64,000 nucleotides of DNA from Sphaerisporangium aureirubrum (GCF_042658925.1 NZ_JBHSRF010000002.1:186001-250000), one strand, 5' to 3'. Counted from the stretch's first letter, positions 34,463 through 44,135 are shown. Program-made: numbers and translations. Notes: generated by a model from the letters alone, not told the origin.

Positions 34463-36025
34463 TCAAACGCCGCCGCCCTCTCCGGAGGCCTTGATGAGGT
34501 CCGCGGCCCGCTCGGCGATCATGACCGTGGGGGCGTGGGTGTGGCCGCGGTTGAGCGCCGGCATCACCGAGGCGTCCACCACGCGCAGGCCGGGCACCCC
34601 GCGCACCCGCAGCGACGGGTCGACGACGGCGTCCGGGCCGAGGCCCATCTTGCAGGTGCCCACCGGGTGGTACAGCGTCTCGCTCTTGGCCCGCACCAGC
34701 CGGGCCAGCTCCTCGTCGGTCTCCGAGCCGTCGTACGGCTCCATCGGCGTGCCCGCGTACGGCTTCAGCGACGGGGCGGCGAACAGCTCCTTGGCCTTCT
34801 TCAGCCCGGCCACGAGGCGCAGCACGTCGGTCTCCGCGCTGAGGTAGCACGGGTCGATCAGCACCCCGCCGTCCTCACCCAGCGTGACCCGGCCCCGGCT
34901 CTCCGGCCGCAGCAGCACCACCCCGATGGTGAGGCCGTGGCCGGCCGGCGGGGTGAGCCCGTGGTCGGCGAACGGCACGGGGGCGAACACCAGCTCCAGG
35001 TCCGGCGCGGGCTCGGCGGGCCCCGAGCGGACGAACGCCACGGCCTCGCCGACGTTGGAGGTGAGCATGCCGCGGCCGGCGAGCAGGAAGCGCGCGAGGT
35101 TGCCCAGCGACTCGGCCGCCGCCAGCGTGACCGGGCTCGGGCAGCTCAGCACGACGCCGCAGGCCAGGTGGTCGCTCAGGTTGCTTCCCACCCCCGGCAG
35201 CTCGTGCCGCGGCTCGACACCCGCCGCGCGCAGCTCGCCGGGGTCGCCGATGCCCGAGCGCATCAGCAGCTGCGGCGACCCGATCGTCCCGGCGGACAGG
35301 ATCACCTCGCGGGTCGCGGTGACCCGCAGCCCGTCGCCGTACTCGACGCCGGTGGCGCGGCCGTCGTCGTCGAACAGCACCCCGCGGGCCTCGGCGCCGG
35401 TCAGCACGGTCAGGTTGGGGCGGCGCATCGCCGGGCGCAGGTAGGCGTCGGCGCAGCTCCACCTGCGGCCCCTGCGCTGGGTCACCGGGGTCGGGGAGCA
35501 GCCCTCGTCGGACTCGCCGAGCTCGTCCAGCCGGGTCAGCCCGATCTCCTCGCACGCCCGCAGGAACGCCGCCGTGGTGACGTTGGGGCTGCGCAGCTCG
35601 CTGATGTGGATCGGGCCGCCGGTGCCGTACACGCCGCCGTGGTTGGAGCCCGTGCGGTGCTCCGAACGCCGGAAGTACGGCAGGACCTCGTCGTAGGACC
35701 AGCCGGGCAGCTCCCAGCCGTCGTAGTCGGCGCGGTGGCCGCGCACCCACATCTGGGCGTTGATGGAGGACGAGCCGCCGAGCGTGCGGCCACGCGGCCA
35801 GTACAGCTCACGGCCGGACATCTCGGCCTGCTTGACGGTGCTGAAGTTCCAGTCGTACTCGGTCTTGAACATCTTGGAGAACGCGGCGGGGACGCGGATC
35901 TCCGCCTTGCGGTCCGGGCCTCCCGCCTCCAGGAGGGCCACCCGCACCGAAGGGTCCACGGAGAGCCGGTCGGCGAGGACGCAGCCCGCCGAGCCCGCGC
36001 CCACGATCACGTAGTCGTATTGCAT
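34463..36025 (-). CDS. GMC-family FAD alcohol dehydrogenase
   Basis: 520-residue glucose-methanol-choline oxidoreductase. The N-terminal FAD fold is YVIVGAGSAGCVLADRL; the GMC signatures are RGRTLGGSSSINAQMWVRG and, later, SAGTIGSPQLLMRSGIG; the C-terminal active-site region contains MPALNRGHTHAPTVMIAERA. It oxidises an alcohol to an aldehyde. ATG 36025 has GGAGG 8 nt upstream. First gene of the GMC-P450 operon and divergent from an acyl-CoA ligase, so the three may act on one aliphatic or terpenoid alcohol (inference). Confidence 0.9.
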   Translation of the reverse strand: MQYDYVIVGAGSAGCVLADRLSVDPSVRVALLEAGGPDRKAEIRVPAAFSKMFKTEYDWNFSTVKQAEMSGRELYWPRGRTLGGSSSINAQMWVRGHRADYDGWELPGWSYDEVLPYFRRSEHRTGSNHGGVYGTGGPIHISELRSPNVTTAAFLRACEEIGLTRLDELGESDEGCSPTPVTQRRGRRWSCADAYLRPAMRRPNLTVLTGAEARGVLFDDDGRATGVEYGDGLRVTATREVILSAGTIGSPQLLMRSGIGDPGELRAAGVEPRHELPGVGSNLSDHLACGVVLSCPSPVTLAAAESLGNLARFLLAGRGMLTSNVGEAVAFVRSGPAEPAPDLELVFAPVPFADHGLTPPAGHGLTIGVVLLRPESRGRVTLGEDGGVLIDPCYLSAETDVLRLVAGLKKAKELFAAPSLKPYAGTPMEPYDGSETDEELARLVRAKSETLYHPVGTCKMGLGPDAVVDPSLRVRGVPGLRVVDASVMPALNRGHTHAPTVMIAERAADLIKASGEGGGV

Positions 36026-36201
36026 CTCCGGCCTCCGGGGGAAAGGTCACCACCTGCTTCACCGTAATTACGCCCCCGTGGGGCCGGGCGTCCATGGCCG
36101 TTACCGATTAGTAGCCACCGGCTGCCAGGATGTCGCCGATCTGGAAGCGGGCAAGGGCGCCCGGAGCATACCGGGAGCGCCCAGAAGTGGAGATCGCACC
36201 C

Positions 36202-37755
36202 ATGCTCAACCTGTCGGTCATTTTGGAGGACAGCGCCCGGGAGTGCCCAGACCACACCGCACTGGTGTTCGGGGACGTACGCGTGCCGTACTCCGTGCTG
36301 GACACGCTGGCCAACCAGGTGGCCAACCTGCTGGTCTCCCGCGGAATCGGCCGGGGGGACACCGTGGCGCTGGCCTGCCCCAACCTCCCGTACTTCCCTT
36401 TCGTCTACTACGGCATCCTGAAGGCCGGCGCCACCGTCGTGCCGTTGAACGTGTTGCTGCAGTCGCGGGAGATCGCCTACCACCTGCGCGACTGCGGCGC
36501 CCGCGCGCTGTTCTGTTTCGAGGGCACCCCCGAGCTGCCGCTCGGCGAGCGCGGGCACGCGGGCTTCCGTGAGGTGATCGCGGACGGCTCGCCGGACGCC
36601 GGGAACCTCTTCCTGCTGCCCGCCACGCCGTTCGCCACCGAGTCGGGCATGGACGGCGTGCAGACACTGTGGTCGGCGCTCGACGGCATGCCGGGCACGT
36701 TCGAGACGGTGGCCACGTCGCCGGAGGACACCGCGGTCATCCTCTACACCAGCGGCACCACCGGGCAGCCCAAGGGCGCCGAGCTGAGCCACCTGAACAT
36801 GCTGATGAACGCCATCGTGTCGGACCAGATGTTCGAGCGGGCCCCGCAGGACGTGTTCCTCGCCACGCTGCCGCTGTTCCACTCGTTCGGCCAGACCGTG
36901 GTGATGAACGTCGGGCTGCGGCGGCGCGCCGCACTGGTGCTGGTGCCGCGGTTCGAGCCGGAGACGGCGCTGCGCCTGATGCGCGACGAGGGCGTCACCA
37001 TGTTCGCGGGCGTCCCGACGATGTACTGGGCGCTGCTCACCACCATCCACGCCGGCGGGGCGGAGGTGCCGGTCAGCCTGCACACCGCCGTCTCCGGCGG
37101 GGCGTCGCTGCCGGTCGAGGTGCTCAAGGACTTCGACAAGACGTTCAGCGTGCCGGTGCTGGAGGGGTACGGCCTGTCGGAGACCTCCCCGGTGGCGAGC
37201 TTCAACCAGCCGGGCAAGGTGACCAAGGCCGGGTCGATCGGCACGCCCGTCTGGGGTGTGGAGATGAAGCTGATCGACCCCGCCTGGAACGACATCGACG
37301 GCGACCAGCCCGGCGAGATCGCGATCCGCGGCCACAACGTCATGAAGGGCTACCTCGGGCGGCCGGACGCCACCGCGGAGGCGATCAGAGGCGGGTGGTT
37401 CCGCACCGGCGACATCGCCACCCGGGACGCCGACGGCTACTACTACATCGTCGACCGCGCCAAGGACATGATCATCCGCGGCGGGTTCAACGTGTACCCG
37501 CGCGAGATCGAGGAGGTGCTGATGACGCACGAGGCGGTGTCGCTCGCCGCGGTCGTCGGGGTGCCGCACCCCTCGCACGGCGAGGAGATCAAGGCGTTCG
37601 TGATCCCGCGCAAGGGGGAGAGCGTCGGCGAGGACGAGCTGGTCGCGTGGTGCCGGGAGAACATGGCGTCCTACAAGTACCCGCGGCTGGTGGAGTTCCG
37701 CGACTCGTTCCCGATGACCGCCAGCGGAAAGATCCTCAAGCGCGAACTGCACTGA
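36202..37755 (+). CDS. Long-chain acyl-CoA ligase (AMP-forming)
   Basis: 517-residue ANL-superfamily enzyme. P-loop YTSGTTGQPKGAELSH, A5 motif GYGLSETSP, A7 GGWFRTGD, and A10 lysine in TASGKILKREL. It activates a fatty or similar acid to the CoA thioester. I use ATG 36202 (MLNLSVILED), which has GGAG about 10 nt upstream and starts where the family fold starts; the frame opens earlier at 36130. Divergent from the GMC-P450 operon and ended by a strong hairpin. Confidence 0.92.
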   Translation: MLNLSVILEDSARECPDHTALVFGDVRVPYSVLDTLANQVANLLVSRGIGRGDTVALACPNLPYFPFVYYGILKAGATVVPLNVLLQSREIAYHLRDCGARALFCFEGTPELPLGERGHAGFREVIADGSPDAGNLFLLPATPFATESGMDGVQTLWSALDGMPGTFETVATSPEDTAVILYTSGTTGQPKGAELSHLNMLMNAIVSDQMFERAPQDVFLATLPLFHSFGQTVVMNVGLRRRAALVLVPRFEPETALRLMRDEGVTMFAGVPTMYWALLTTIHAGGAEVPVSLHTAVSGGASLPVEVLKDFDKTFSVPVLEGYGLSETSPVASFNQPGKVTKAGSIGTPVWGVEMKLIDPAWNDIDGDQPGEIAIRGHNVMKGYLGRPDATAEAIRGGWFRTGDIATRDADGYYYIVDRAKDMIIRGGFNVYPREIEEVLMTHEAVSLAAVVGVPHPSHGEEIKAFVIPRKGESVGEDELVAWCRENMASYKYPRLVEFRDSFPMTASGKILKRELH

Positions 37756-37764
37756 GAAACGGAA

Positions 37765-37799
37765 CGCCCGGACGGGCCCTCACGGGCTCCGTCCGGGCG
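37765..37799. terminator. Bidirectional terminator
   Basis: 11-bp perfect outer stem CGCCCGGACGG / CCGTCCGGGCG extended by an inner GCCC/GGGC stem with a one-base bulge, between acyl-CoA ligase (+) and tmsB (-). Confidence 0.8.
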
Positions 37800-37841
37800 C
37801 GACGTCCAGACCTTCGGGGGCCGCCGATCCGGCCCCGCGGG

Positions 37842-39101
37842 TCAGGGCCAGCCGATGGACGGACGCAGCCGCACGCCCGCCTCGCCCTTGTCGCCGAGCT
37901 TCACGCCGAGCACCTGGTGGAGCTGCACCTTGTTGCGCTCGAAGCCCACGATGCATCCCGCCATGTACAGCCGCCACACCCGCGCGGTGCCCTGGCCGAC
38001 CTCCTGGACGGCCTCGTCCCAGTGGGCGTCGAGGTTGGCGCACCACTTCTCCAGGGTCCTGGCGTAGTGCTCCCGGAGGTTCTCCTCGTGCCTGATCTCG
38101 AAGCCGGTGTCCTCCATCTCGCGGATGAGGTGGCCGACCGACTCGAGCTCGCCGTCGGGGAAGACGTAGCGGTTGATGAATCCGCCCTTGTTGATCGTCC
38201 GCTCGGTGCCCTTGGGCCGGGTGATGCAGTGGTTGAGCAGGCGCCCGCCCGGCTGGAGCTTGCCGTACAGGAAGCCGAAGTACGCGGGGAGCTGGTCCTT
38301 GCCGATGTGCTCGGTCAGGCCGATGGAGCTGACCGCGTCGAAGCCGCTCTCGGTCACGTCGCGGTAGTCGGAGAACCGGACCTCGGCCAGCTCGGACAGG
38401 CCCGCCTCGGCGATGGCCTTCTGCGCCCACTCGGCCTGCTGGCGCGACAGCGTGACGCCGAGCACCTTGACGCCGTAGTGCTTGGCGGCGTGCATGACCA
38501 TGCCGCCCCAGCCGCAGCCGACGTCCAGCAGGCGCATGCCCGGCTTGAGGTCGAGCTTCTTGGCGACGAGGTCGAACTTGGCGAACTGCGCCTCCTCCAG
38601 CGAGGAGCCCTCCTCGGGGAACACCGCGCAGGTGTAGGCCATCGACGGCCCGAGTACCCACTCGTAGAACCTGTTGGAGACGTCGTAGTGATGGTGGATC
38701 GCCTCGGCGTCGCGCTGCTTGGCATGGCGGCTGCCCAGCCTCGCCATCGCGCTGCGGCGTACCTCCTGCGGGGGAAGCGGCACCCGCATCAGCAGCGGTT
38801 TGACGCCCAGGGACCGGGCCACCGCCACCTTCTCGCGTACCGGCATGTCGTCCAGCGTGATGGACGACATCTCCGACAGCAGGGTGTACATGTCGCCGTG
38901 CACATCGATGTGACCCGCGACGTACGCCCTGGCAAGCCCCATCTCCCCGGGGGCCTGCGCGAGGTACGCGATCGCGATCGGGGTCTTCACCTCGATGTGC
39001 GCCGTGGCGTCCGAGCGCCCCGCCTTGCTGCCGTCATAGGCGGAGAACGACACGTTCGCCTCCGGCCCGACGATCTTCTCGAAGATCTGGGCGAGTGTCA
39101 T
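37842..39101 (-). CDS. tmsB: SAM-dependent 10-methylene fatty acid synthase (CFA-synthase family)
   Basis: 419-residue member of the cyclopropane fatty acid synthase family. SAM-binding loop LLDVGCGWGGM, family motifs HHHYDVSNRFYEWVLG and AYTCAVF. Paired with the FAD oxidoreductase upstream (13-bp gap), it matches TmsB/BfaB, which adds a methylene group to C10 of oleoyl chains in phospholipids during tuberculostearic acid synthesis. ATG 39101 has AGGAGG 8 nt upstream; the frame is open further 5' into tmsA. The alternative is a plain cyclopropane synthase, but the pairing argues against it. Confidence 0.85.
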   Translation of the reverse strand: MTLAQIFEKIVGPEANVSFSAYDGSKAGRSDATAHIEVKTPIAIAYLAQAPGEMGLARAYVAGHIDVHGDMYTLLSEMSSITLDDMPVREKVAVARSLGVKPLLMRVPLPPQEVRRSAMARLGSRHAKQRDAEAIHHHYDVSNRFYEWVLGPSMAYTCAVFPEEGSSLEEAQFAKFDLVAKKLDLKPGMRLLDVGCGWGGMVMHAAKHYGVKVLGVTLSRQQAEWAQKAIAEAGLSELAEVRFSDYRDVTESGFDAVSSIGLTEHIGKDQLPAYFGFLYGKLQPGGRLLNHCITRPKGTERTINKGGFINRYVFPDGELESVGHLIREMEDTGFEIRHEENLREHYARTLEKWCANLDAHWDEAVQEVGQGTARVWRLYMAGCIVGFERNKVQLHQVLGVKLGDKGEAGVRLRPSIGWP

Positions 39102-39114
39102 CGAACCAACCTCC

Positions 39115-40497
39115 TCAACGCCCCCGTACACACTTTTCGTAGAGGTCCAGCAGCCGCCCCTGGGGGTCGTAGGCACGCTTGACCGGCCAATAGGCGTCGC
39201 CGTTGTAGAGCCGCCAGAACTCATCACGGGGGTAGAACGATGTCGAATACAGGGATTTGTGGCCACCGAGCTCGTGTACCGAGTTCTCGATGAGACGGTT
39301 GTGATAGCCGTCGAACTGCCCTCTGGGCAAGGCGACCATTCCCCAGAATCCGAAGTTCACATAGAGCTTGCCCGGCTCCAACGGGTAGACCGGCCACTGC
39401 TGACCGGCACGCAGCGGGCACATCCAGACGGGGGCCATGCCCACCTTGTCGTGGAAGAAGTCCAGGAAGTCGGCGCCCTTCTCCACCGGCACCTCGACGT
39501 CCTGGATGACCGACTCGTGCGCAGGGTTGCCGCGCCACCGGTCGACGCGCGCGGTCACGCCGTACTTCTGGTCCATGCCGACGAGCTTGCGGTAGACGTC
39601 CGAGCGGAGCCAGCGCCGCGGCACCAGGGAGCGGATGAGCGGCTGCTGCACGCCGAACGCGCGCGAGCACCAGAACCAGTCGGTGTCCCAGCGCCACAGG
39701 TAGTCGCGGATGGTGAGCCAGTCGCGGGTGCGGGTGCGGATGGACTGGTAGTAGATGCGCATCCCGGTGTAGTCGGAGGCGTAGGGCGCGCGCTCGGCGA
39801 ACTGGCCGACGGTGATGTACATCTCCTCGGGCGAGAAGAAGGTGCCGTCGATGAAGTCGACGCGGTCCCCCTCGTACTCGCCGCGGTCGCAGATCTCCTG
39901 CATCGCCAGCATGCACTTGCCGGCGTCGGTGAAGGGGATGTGCGTCAGCCGGACGTACGGCTGGACGGGGAGCAGCTTGATGCGCAGCCGCAGGGCGTAG
40001 CCGAGGGTGCCGTAGGAGTTGGGGAAGGCGTTGAACAGGTCCGCGTGCTCGTTGTCGGCGCGGGCGACGACGACCCGCCCGTCGCCGGTGAGGATCTCCA
40101 TCTCCTCCACCGACTCGTGCGGCAGCCCGTGGCGGAAGCTGGTGGACTCGATGCCGAGCCCGGTCACCGCGCCGCCCAGCGTGATCGTCTTGAGCTGCGG
40201 GACGACGTACGGCATGAGGCCGGACGGAAGCGTGGCGTCCACCAGGTGCTCGTAGGTCGTCATGCCCTGCACCTCGGCGGTGCGCGACTCGGGGTCGACC
40301 GAGATGACCTTGTCCAGGTCGCGGGCGGACAGCCGTGTGGTGCGGCCGGCCTCGCGGAAGCGGAACAGATTGGTGGTCGCCTTGGCGAGACGCGGGGTGG
40401 TTCCGTCGGGGAGAGCGGTGAAAGACTCCTTGATCTGCTCGACGGCCTGCTTGTGCGCTGCCATCTGGGCGGTCGTACCCACCGTGCGATCTGGCAT
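39115..40497 (-). CDS. tmsA: FAD-dependent 10-methylene fatty acid reductase
   Basis: 460-residue FAD-binding oxidoreductase of the VAO/DHCR24-like type (FAD domain with GGAVTGLGIESTSFRHGLP, then VEEMEILTGDGRVV). With tmsB it resembles TmsA/BfaA, which reduces the 10-methylene intermediate to 10-methyl using NADPH. First gene of the operon; 230 bp separate it from the divergent racemase. 10-methyl octadecanoate is a marker lipid of several actinomycete families. Confidence 0.85.
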   Translation of the reverse strand: MPDRTVGTTAQMAAHKQAVEQIKESFTALPDGTTPRLAKATTNLFRFREAGRTTRLSARDLDKVISVDPESRTAEVQGMTTYEHLVDATLPSGLMPYVVPQLKTITLGGAVTGLGIESTSFRHGLPHESVEEMEILTGDGRVVVARADNEHADLFNAFPNSYGTLGYALRLRIKLLPVQPYVRLTHIPFTDAGKCMLAMQEICDRGEYEGDRVDFIDGTFFSPEEMYITVGQFAERAPYASDYTGMRIYYQSIRTRTRDWLTIRDYLWRWDTDWFWCSRAFGVQQPLIRSLVPRRWLRSDVYRKLVGMDQKYGVTARVDRWRGNPAHESVIQDVEVPVEKGADFLDFFHDKVGMAPVWMCPLRAGQQWPVYPLEPGKLYVNFGFWGMVALPRGQFDGYHNRLIENSVHELGGHKSLYSTSFYPRDEFWRLYNGDAYWPVKRAYDPQGRLLDLYEKCVRGR

Positions 40498-40727
40498 GCC
40501 ACCACCCCTGAGCTAAGTGTTGGAGATCGTCCTAAGAACGCTATCTCCTGAGATGACCACCGACCAGAGTAGACACGTTAAACCCGCGCAAACTCACGGG
40601 CCCCCTGGGAAGCGCTGTCCAATAAGGGCTAGCGTCGTGTTCGCAGGTGGCGGACGGTGCGGTGACATGCCGTCGCACCAAGCGCTTGTTAGGCTTCAAC
40701 GGGCACCTCCGCACCACGGGAGAACAC

Positions 40728-41894
40728 ATGAGCGTCGACGTCGGCCAAGGTGACCAGGAGCTTCCTCCGGCGCGGCGGGGCGGCCCGCTGTCCGGAGTGC
40801 GGGTGCTGGAACTGGCCGGGCTCGCCCCAGGCCCGTTCGCGGGCATGATGCTCGCCGACCACGGCGCCGAGGTGCTGCGGATCGACCGGGTCGCCTCCGT
40901 CGCCGCCGCCGGCGACACGCCGCGGCAGGACGTGATGGACCGGGGCAAGCGGACCATCGGGCTGGACCTCAAGTCGCCCGAGGGCGTGGCGGCGTTCAAG
41001 GAGCTGGCGGCGACCGCCGACGTGGTCATCGAGGTGTTCCGGCCCGGCGTGGCCGAACGGCTCGGCATCGGCCCCGAGGACCTGCACGCGGTCAACCCCC
41101 GGCTCGTCTACGGCCGCATGACCGGCTGGGGGCAGGACGGCCCGCTGGCCCACACCGCCGGCCACGACATCGACTACATCGCCGTCGCCGGGGTGCTGTC
41201 CATGCTGGGCCGCGCCGGGGAGCCGCCCACGCCGCCGATCAACATCCTCGGGGACTTCGCCGGCGGCGGGCTCATGCTGGCGTACGGCGTGCTGCTGGCG
41301 CTGTTCGAACGCGAGCGCACCGGCCGCGGCACCGTCATCGACGCCGCCATGGTGGACGGCGCCGCCACGTTGTTCGCGATGTTCTACCACAGCGCCCAGA
41401 CCGGCCTGTGGGGGCCGCGCGGCACCAACCTGCTGGACACCGGGGCCCCGTTCTACGACACCTACGAGACCGCCGACGGCGGCCATGTGGCCGTCGGCTC
41501 GCTGGAACCGCCGTTCTGGGCCGCGCTGGTGGCCGGGACCGGCCTGACCGACCTGCCGTCCCGCGCCGACCCCGCCAACTGGCCGCGGATCCGCGAACGC
41601 CTCACCGAGGTCTTCCGCACCCGCACCCGCGACGAGTGGCAGCAGGTCTTCGACGGCACGGACGCGTGCGTCTCCCCCGTCCTCACCATCGCCGAGGCCC
41701 CCCACCACCCCCACAACGAGGCCCGGGGCACCTTCACCGAGATCGACGGCGTGCTGCAGCCCACCCCCTCCCCCCGCCTGAAGGACGCCCCGAAGGCCCC
41801 CCTGACCCCCGCCACGCGCCTGCACGACCTCACGGGCTGGGGGCTGGACGACACCCGCGCCAAGGCCCTGCGCGACGCCGGGGTGCTCGCCTGA
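40728..41894 (+). CDS. mcr: Alpha-methylacyl-CoA racemase (CoA-transferase family III fold)
   Basis: 388-residue CaiB/BaiF-fold protein. Residue contexts match the MCR/AMACR active site: AGHDIDYIA (His), ILGDFAGGG (Asp) and TGAPFYDTYE (Glu). It interconverts 2R- and 2S-methylacyl-CoA so branched chains can enter beta-oxidation. ATG 40728 has GGGAG 5-6 nt upstream. Divergent from tmsA, in keeping with branched-lipid metabolism. The 3' end is C-rich and abuts, after 7 bp, a convergent gene. Confidence 0.88.
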   Translation: MSVDVGQGDQELPPARRGGPLSGVRVLELAGLAPGPFAGMMLADHGAEVLRIDRVASVAAAGDTPRQDVMDRGKRTIGLDLKSPEGVAAFKELAATADVVIEVFRPGVAERLGIGPEDLHAVNPRLVYGRMTGWGQDGPLAHTAGHDIDYIAVAGVLSMLGRAGEPPTPPINILGDFAGGGLMLAYGVLLALFERERTGRGTVIDAAMVDGAATLFAMFYHSAQTGLWGPRGTNLLDTGAPFYDTYETADGGHVAVGSLEPPFWAALVAGTGLTDLPSRADPANWPRIRERLTEVFRTRTRDEWQQVFDGTDACVSPVLTIAEAPHHPHNEARGTFTEIDGVLQPTPSPRLKDAPKAPLTPATRLHDLTGWGLDDTRAKALRDAGVLA

Positions 41895-41901
41895 CCCGGG
41901 A

Positions 41902-42402
41902 TCAGGCCTGGGCCCGCTCGCGGTGCTGGCCCGGCGAGACCGAGGTGCCGAGGACGGCCAGGTAGAGGTCGACGCCCGCGCGGTGGTGGATCTCGAGGTC
42001 GGTGGTGAAGGCGCGCGGCGGGACGCTGCCGGCCTCGGTGTGGCGCCAGACCTCCTGCCAGGCCTCGATCAGGGCCTGGGGCATGGGGCCGTGCGCCTCG
42101 ACCTTCAGCGAGGGCACCGAGGGGACGCGGACCGCCACCATGCCCTCGGGCAGGCGGGCCGCCGTCCGCACCGCGGCCCCCACGACCTGCGTGTAGGCGC
42201 CCTGGTGCTCGCCCTCGTAGTCGAACAGCACCGCGTAGAGGTTCTCGTCGACACGGCCCGGGATGTGCGCGAAGGCCCCCGGGGCCCCCGCGCGGGCCCA
42301 CAGGCCGGGCAGCTTGGCCCGGGAGGGGTCAGCCTCGTCGGCGTTGTCCGTGCGCACCGCGTAGCCGATGACGAGCGTCTCCGGCCGGTCCACGATGATC
42401 AT
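41902..42402 (-). CDS. GyrI-like/effector-binding domain protein
   Basis: 166-residue single-domain protein resembling the AraC effector-binding (GyrI-like) fold: PETLVIGYAVRTDN at the start, PGRVDENLYAVLFDYE, and a C-terminal LEIHHRAGVDLYLAV, the common ending of this family. No DNA-binding domain. It may bind small hydrophobic molecules. ATG 42402 has GGAGG 4 nt upstream. Confidence 0.7.
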   Translation of the reverse strand: MIIVDRPETLVIGYAVRTDNADEADPSRAKLPGLWARAGAPGAFAHIPGRVDENLYAVLFDYEGEHQGAYTQVVGAAVRTAARLPEGMVAVRVPSVPSLKVEAHGPMPQALIEAWQEVWRHTEAGSVPPRAFTTDLEIHHRAGVDLYLAVLGTSVSPGQHRERAQA

Positions 42403-42598
42403 TGCGCCTCCAACCTCAGAGCCCACCCGTCCGCTGGTCCGATCGCGCGGTCAATTTATCCGCCCCGGCCGAGCGCCGTCTCGATCATCGCGCACAGAGC
42501 AATCAGCATAGGGGACCACCAGGTGTACCGGCGGACATGTAACGGTTCTGACCTGGGACATCCCCGCACTAACCACCCATCACGTAGGCTGGACAAAC

Positions 42599-44038
42599 GT
42601 GCGATTCCTCAACGATCAGGCGCCCACTCTCGACCTGACCTACAGCGACGTGTTCATGGTCCCCGCGCGCTCGGCGGTGGGCTCCCGGCTCGACGTGGAC
42701 CTGTCCACCGGTGACGGCACCGGAACCACCATCCCGGTCGTGGTGGCCAACATGACCGCCGTGGCGGGCCGCCGGATGGCCGAGACGATCGCCCGGCGCG
42801 GCGGCATCGCCGTCATCCCGCAGGACATCCCCATCGACGTCGTCGCCGACGTGATCGAGTGGGTCAAGAAGCGCGACCTGGTGCACGACACCCCGCTCAC
42901 GCTCACCCCGCACGACACGGTCGGCGAGGCGCTCAACCTGCTGCCCAAGCGGGCCCACAACGCCGTGATCGTGGTCGACTGGGACAACCGCCCCATCGGC
43001 GTCGTCACCGAGGCCGACTGCCACGGCGTCGACATGTTCACCCAGCTGGCCCAGGTGATGTCCGGCTCGCCGCTCACCATCCCGGCGGGCACCGACCCGC
43101 GCGCCGCGTTCGAGGTGCTGCACGAGGGACGGCACCGCCTGGCCCCCGTCGTGGACCACGAGGGCCGGCTTCAGGGCGTGCTCACCCGCACCGGCGCGCT
43201 GCGCGCCACGCTGTACCAGCCCGCCCTGGACGCCCGCGGGCACCTGAGGATCGCCGCCGCCGTCGGCATCAACGGCGACGTCGCCGCCAAGGCCAAGGAA
43301 CTGCTGGACGCCGGGGTCGACTGCCTGGTGGTCGACACCGCGCACGGCCACCAGGAGAAGATGCTGGCCGCGCTGGCCTCCGTCCGCGCCCTGCGGCCCG
43401 GCGTGCCGATCGCCGCGGGCAACGTCGTCACCGCCGCCGGGGTGCGGGACCTCGCCGAGGCGGGCGCCGACATCATCAAGGTCGGCGTCGGGCCCGGCGC
43501 GATGTGCACCACCCGGATGATGACCGGCGTCGGCCGCCCGCAGTTCTCCGCCGTGGCCGAGTGCGCCGCGCAGGCCCGCGCGCTCGGCAGGCACGTGTGG
43601 GCCGACGGCGGCGTGCGCCACCCGAGGGACGTCGCCCTCGCCCTGGCGGCCGGCGCGTCCAACGTCATGATCGGCTCGTGGTTCGCGGGCACCTACGAAT
43701 CGCCGGGCGACACCCGCACCGACGCCGACGGCCGCCGATACAAGGAGAACTTCGGCATGGCCTCGGCCCGCGCCGTCCGCCTGCGCACCGCCGACGACAC
43801 CCCGTTCGACCGGGCGCGCAAGGCCGTCTTCGAGGAGGGCATCTCCACCTCCCGCATGTACCTCGACCCGCTGCGCCCGAGCGTCGAGGACCAGCTGGAC
43901 GCCATCGTCGCCGGCCTGCGGTCCGCCCTGACGTACGCGGGTGCCACCACGCTGGAGGAGTTCCACGAACGCGCCGTCATCGGCCTGCAGAGCTCCTCCG
44001 GCTACTCCGAGGGCATGCCGCTGCACCAGAGCTGGTGA
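42599..44038 (+). CDS. guaB1: GuaB1-family GMP reductase / IMPDH-related protein
   Basis: 479-residue TIM-barrel enzyme with two inserted CBS domains. Catalytic Cys303 in GPGAMCTTRMMTGVGRPQ, flap region with KENFGMAS. The mycobacterial GuaB1 family acts as GMP reductase in purine salvage, distinct from essential GuaB2. GTG 42599 has no ribosome site, but TAGGCT (42585-42590) ends 8 nt before it, so the message is probably leaderless. A strong hairpin follows. Confidence 0.93.
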   Translation: MRFLNDQAPTLDLTYSDVFMVPARSAVGSRLDVDLSTGDGTGTTIPVVVANMTAVAGRRMAETIARRGGIAVIPQDIPIDVVADVIEWVKKRDLVHDTPLTLTPHDTVGEALNLLPKRAHNAVIVVDWDNRPIGVVTEADCHGVDMFTQLAQVMSGSPLTIPAGTDPRAAFEVLHEGRHRLAPVVDHEGRLQGVLTRTGALRATLYQPALDARGHLRIAAAVGINGDVAAKAKELLDAGVDCLVVDTAHGHQEKMLAALASVRALRPGVPIAAGNVVTAAGVRDLAEAGADIIKVGVGPGAMCTTRMMTGVGRPQFSAVAECAAQARALGRHVWADGGVRHPRDVALALAAGASNVMIGSWFAGTYESPGDTRTDADGRRYKENFGMASARAVRLRTADDTPFDRARKAVFEEGISTSRMYLDPLRPSVEDQLDAIVAGLRSALTYAGATTLEEFHERAVIGLQSSSGYSEGMPLHQSW

Positions 44039-44044
44039 CACCCG

Positions 44045-44070
44045 CCGGCCGGGCCTTCGCGCCCGGCCGG
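44045..44070 (+). terminator. Terminator after guaB1
   Basis: Perfect 10-bp stem CCGGCCGGGC / GCCCGGCCGG with a 6-nt loop, followed by TGATATAT. Confidence 0.8.
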
Positions 44071-44135
44071 TGATATATCCGCCGCGCCGGGTAGCTGGGT
44101 GCCACACAAGACTCTTAGCCATGGAGGCGGAATCC

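Noticed and set aside
33151..37755. Secondary-metabolite gene cluster
   Set aside because: P450, GMC and acyl-CoA ligase occur without any polyketide, peptide or terpene synthase.
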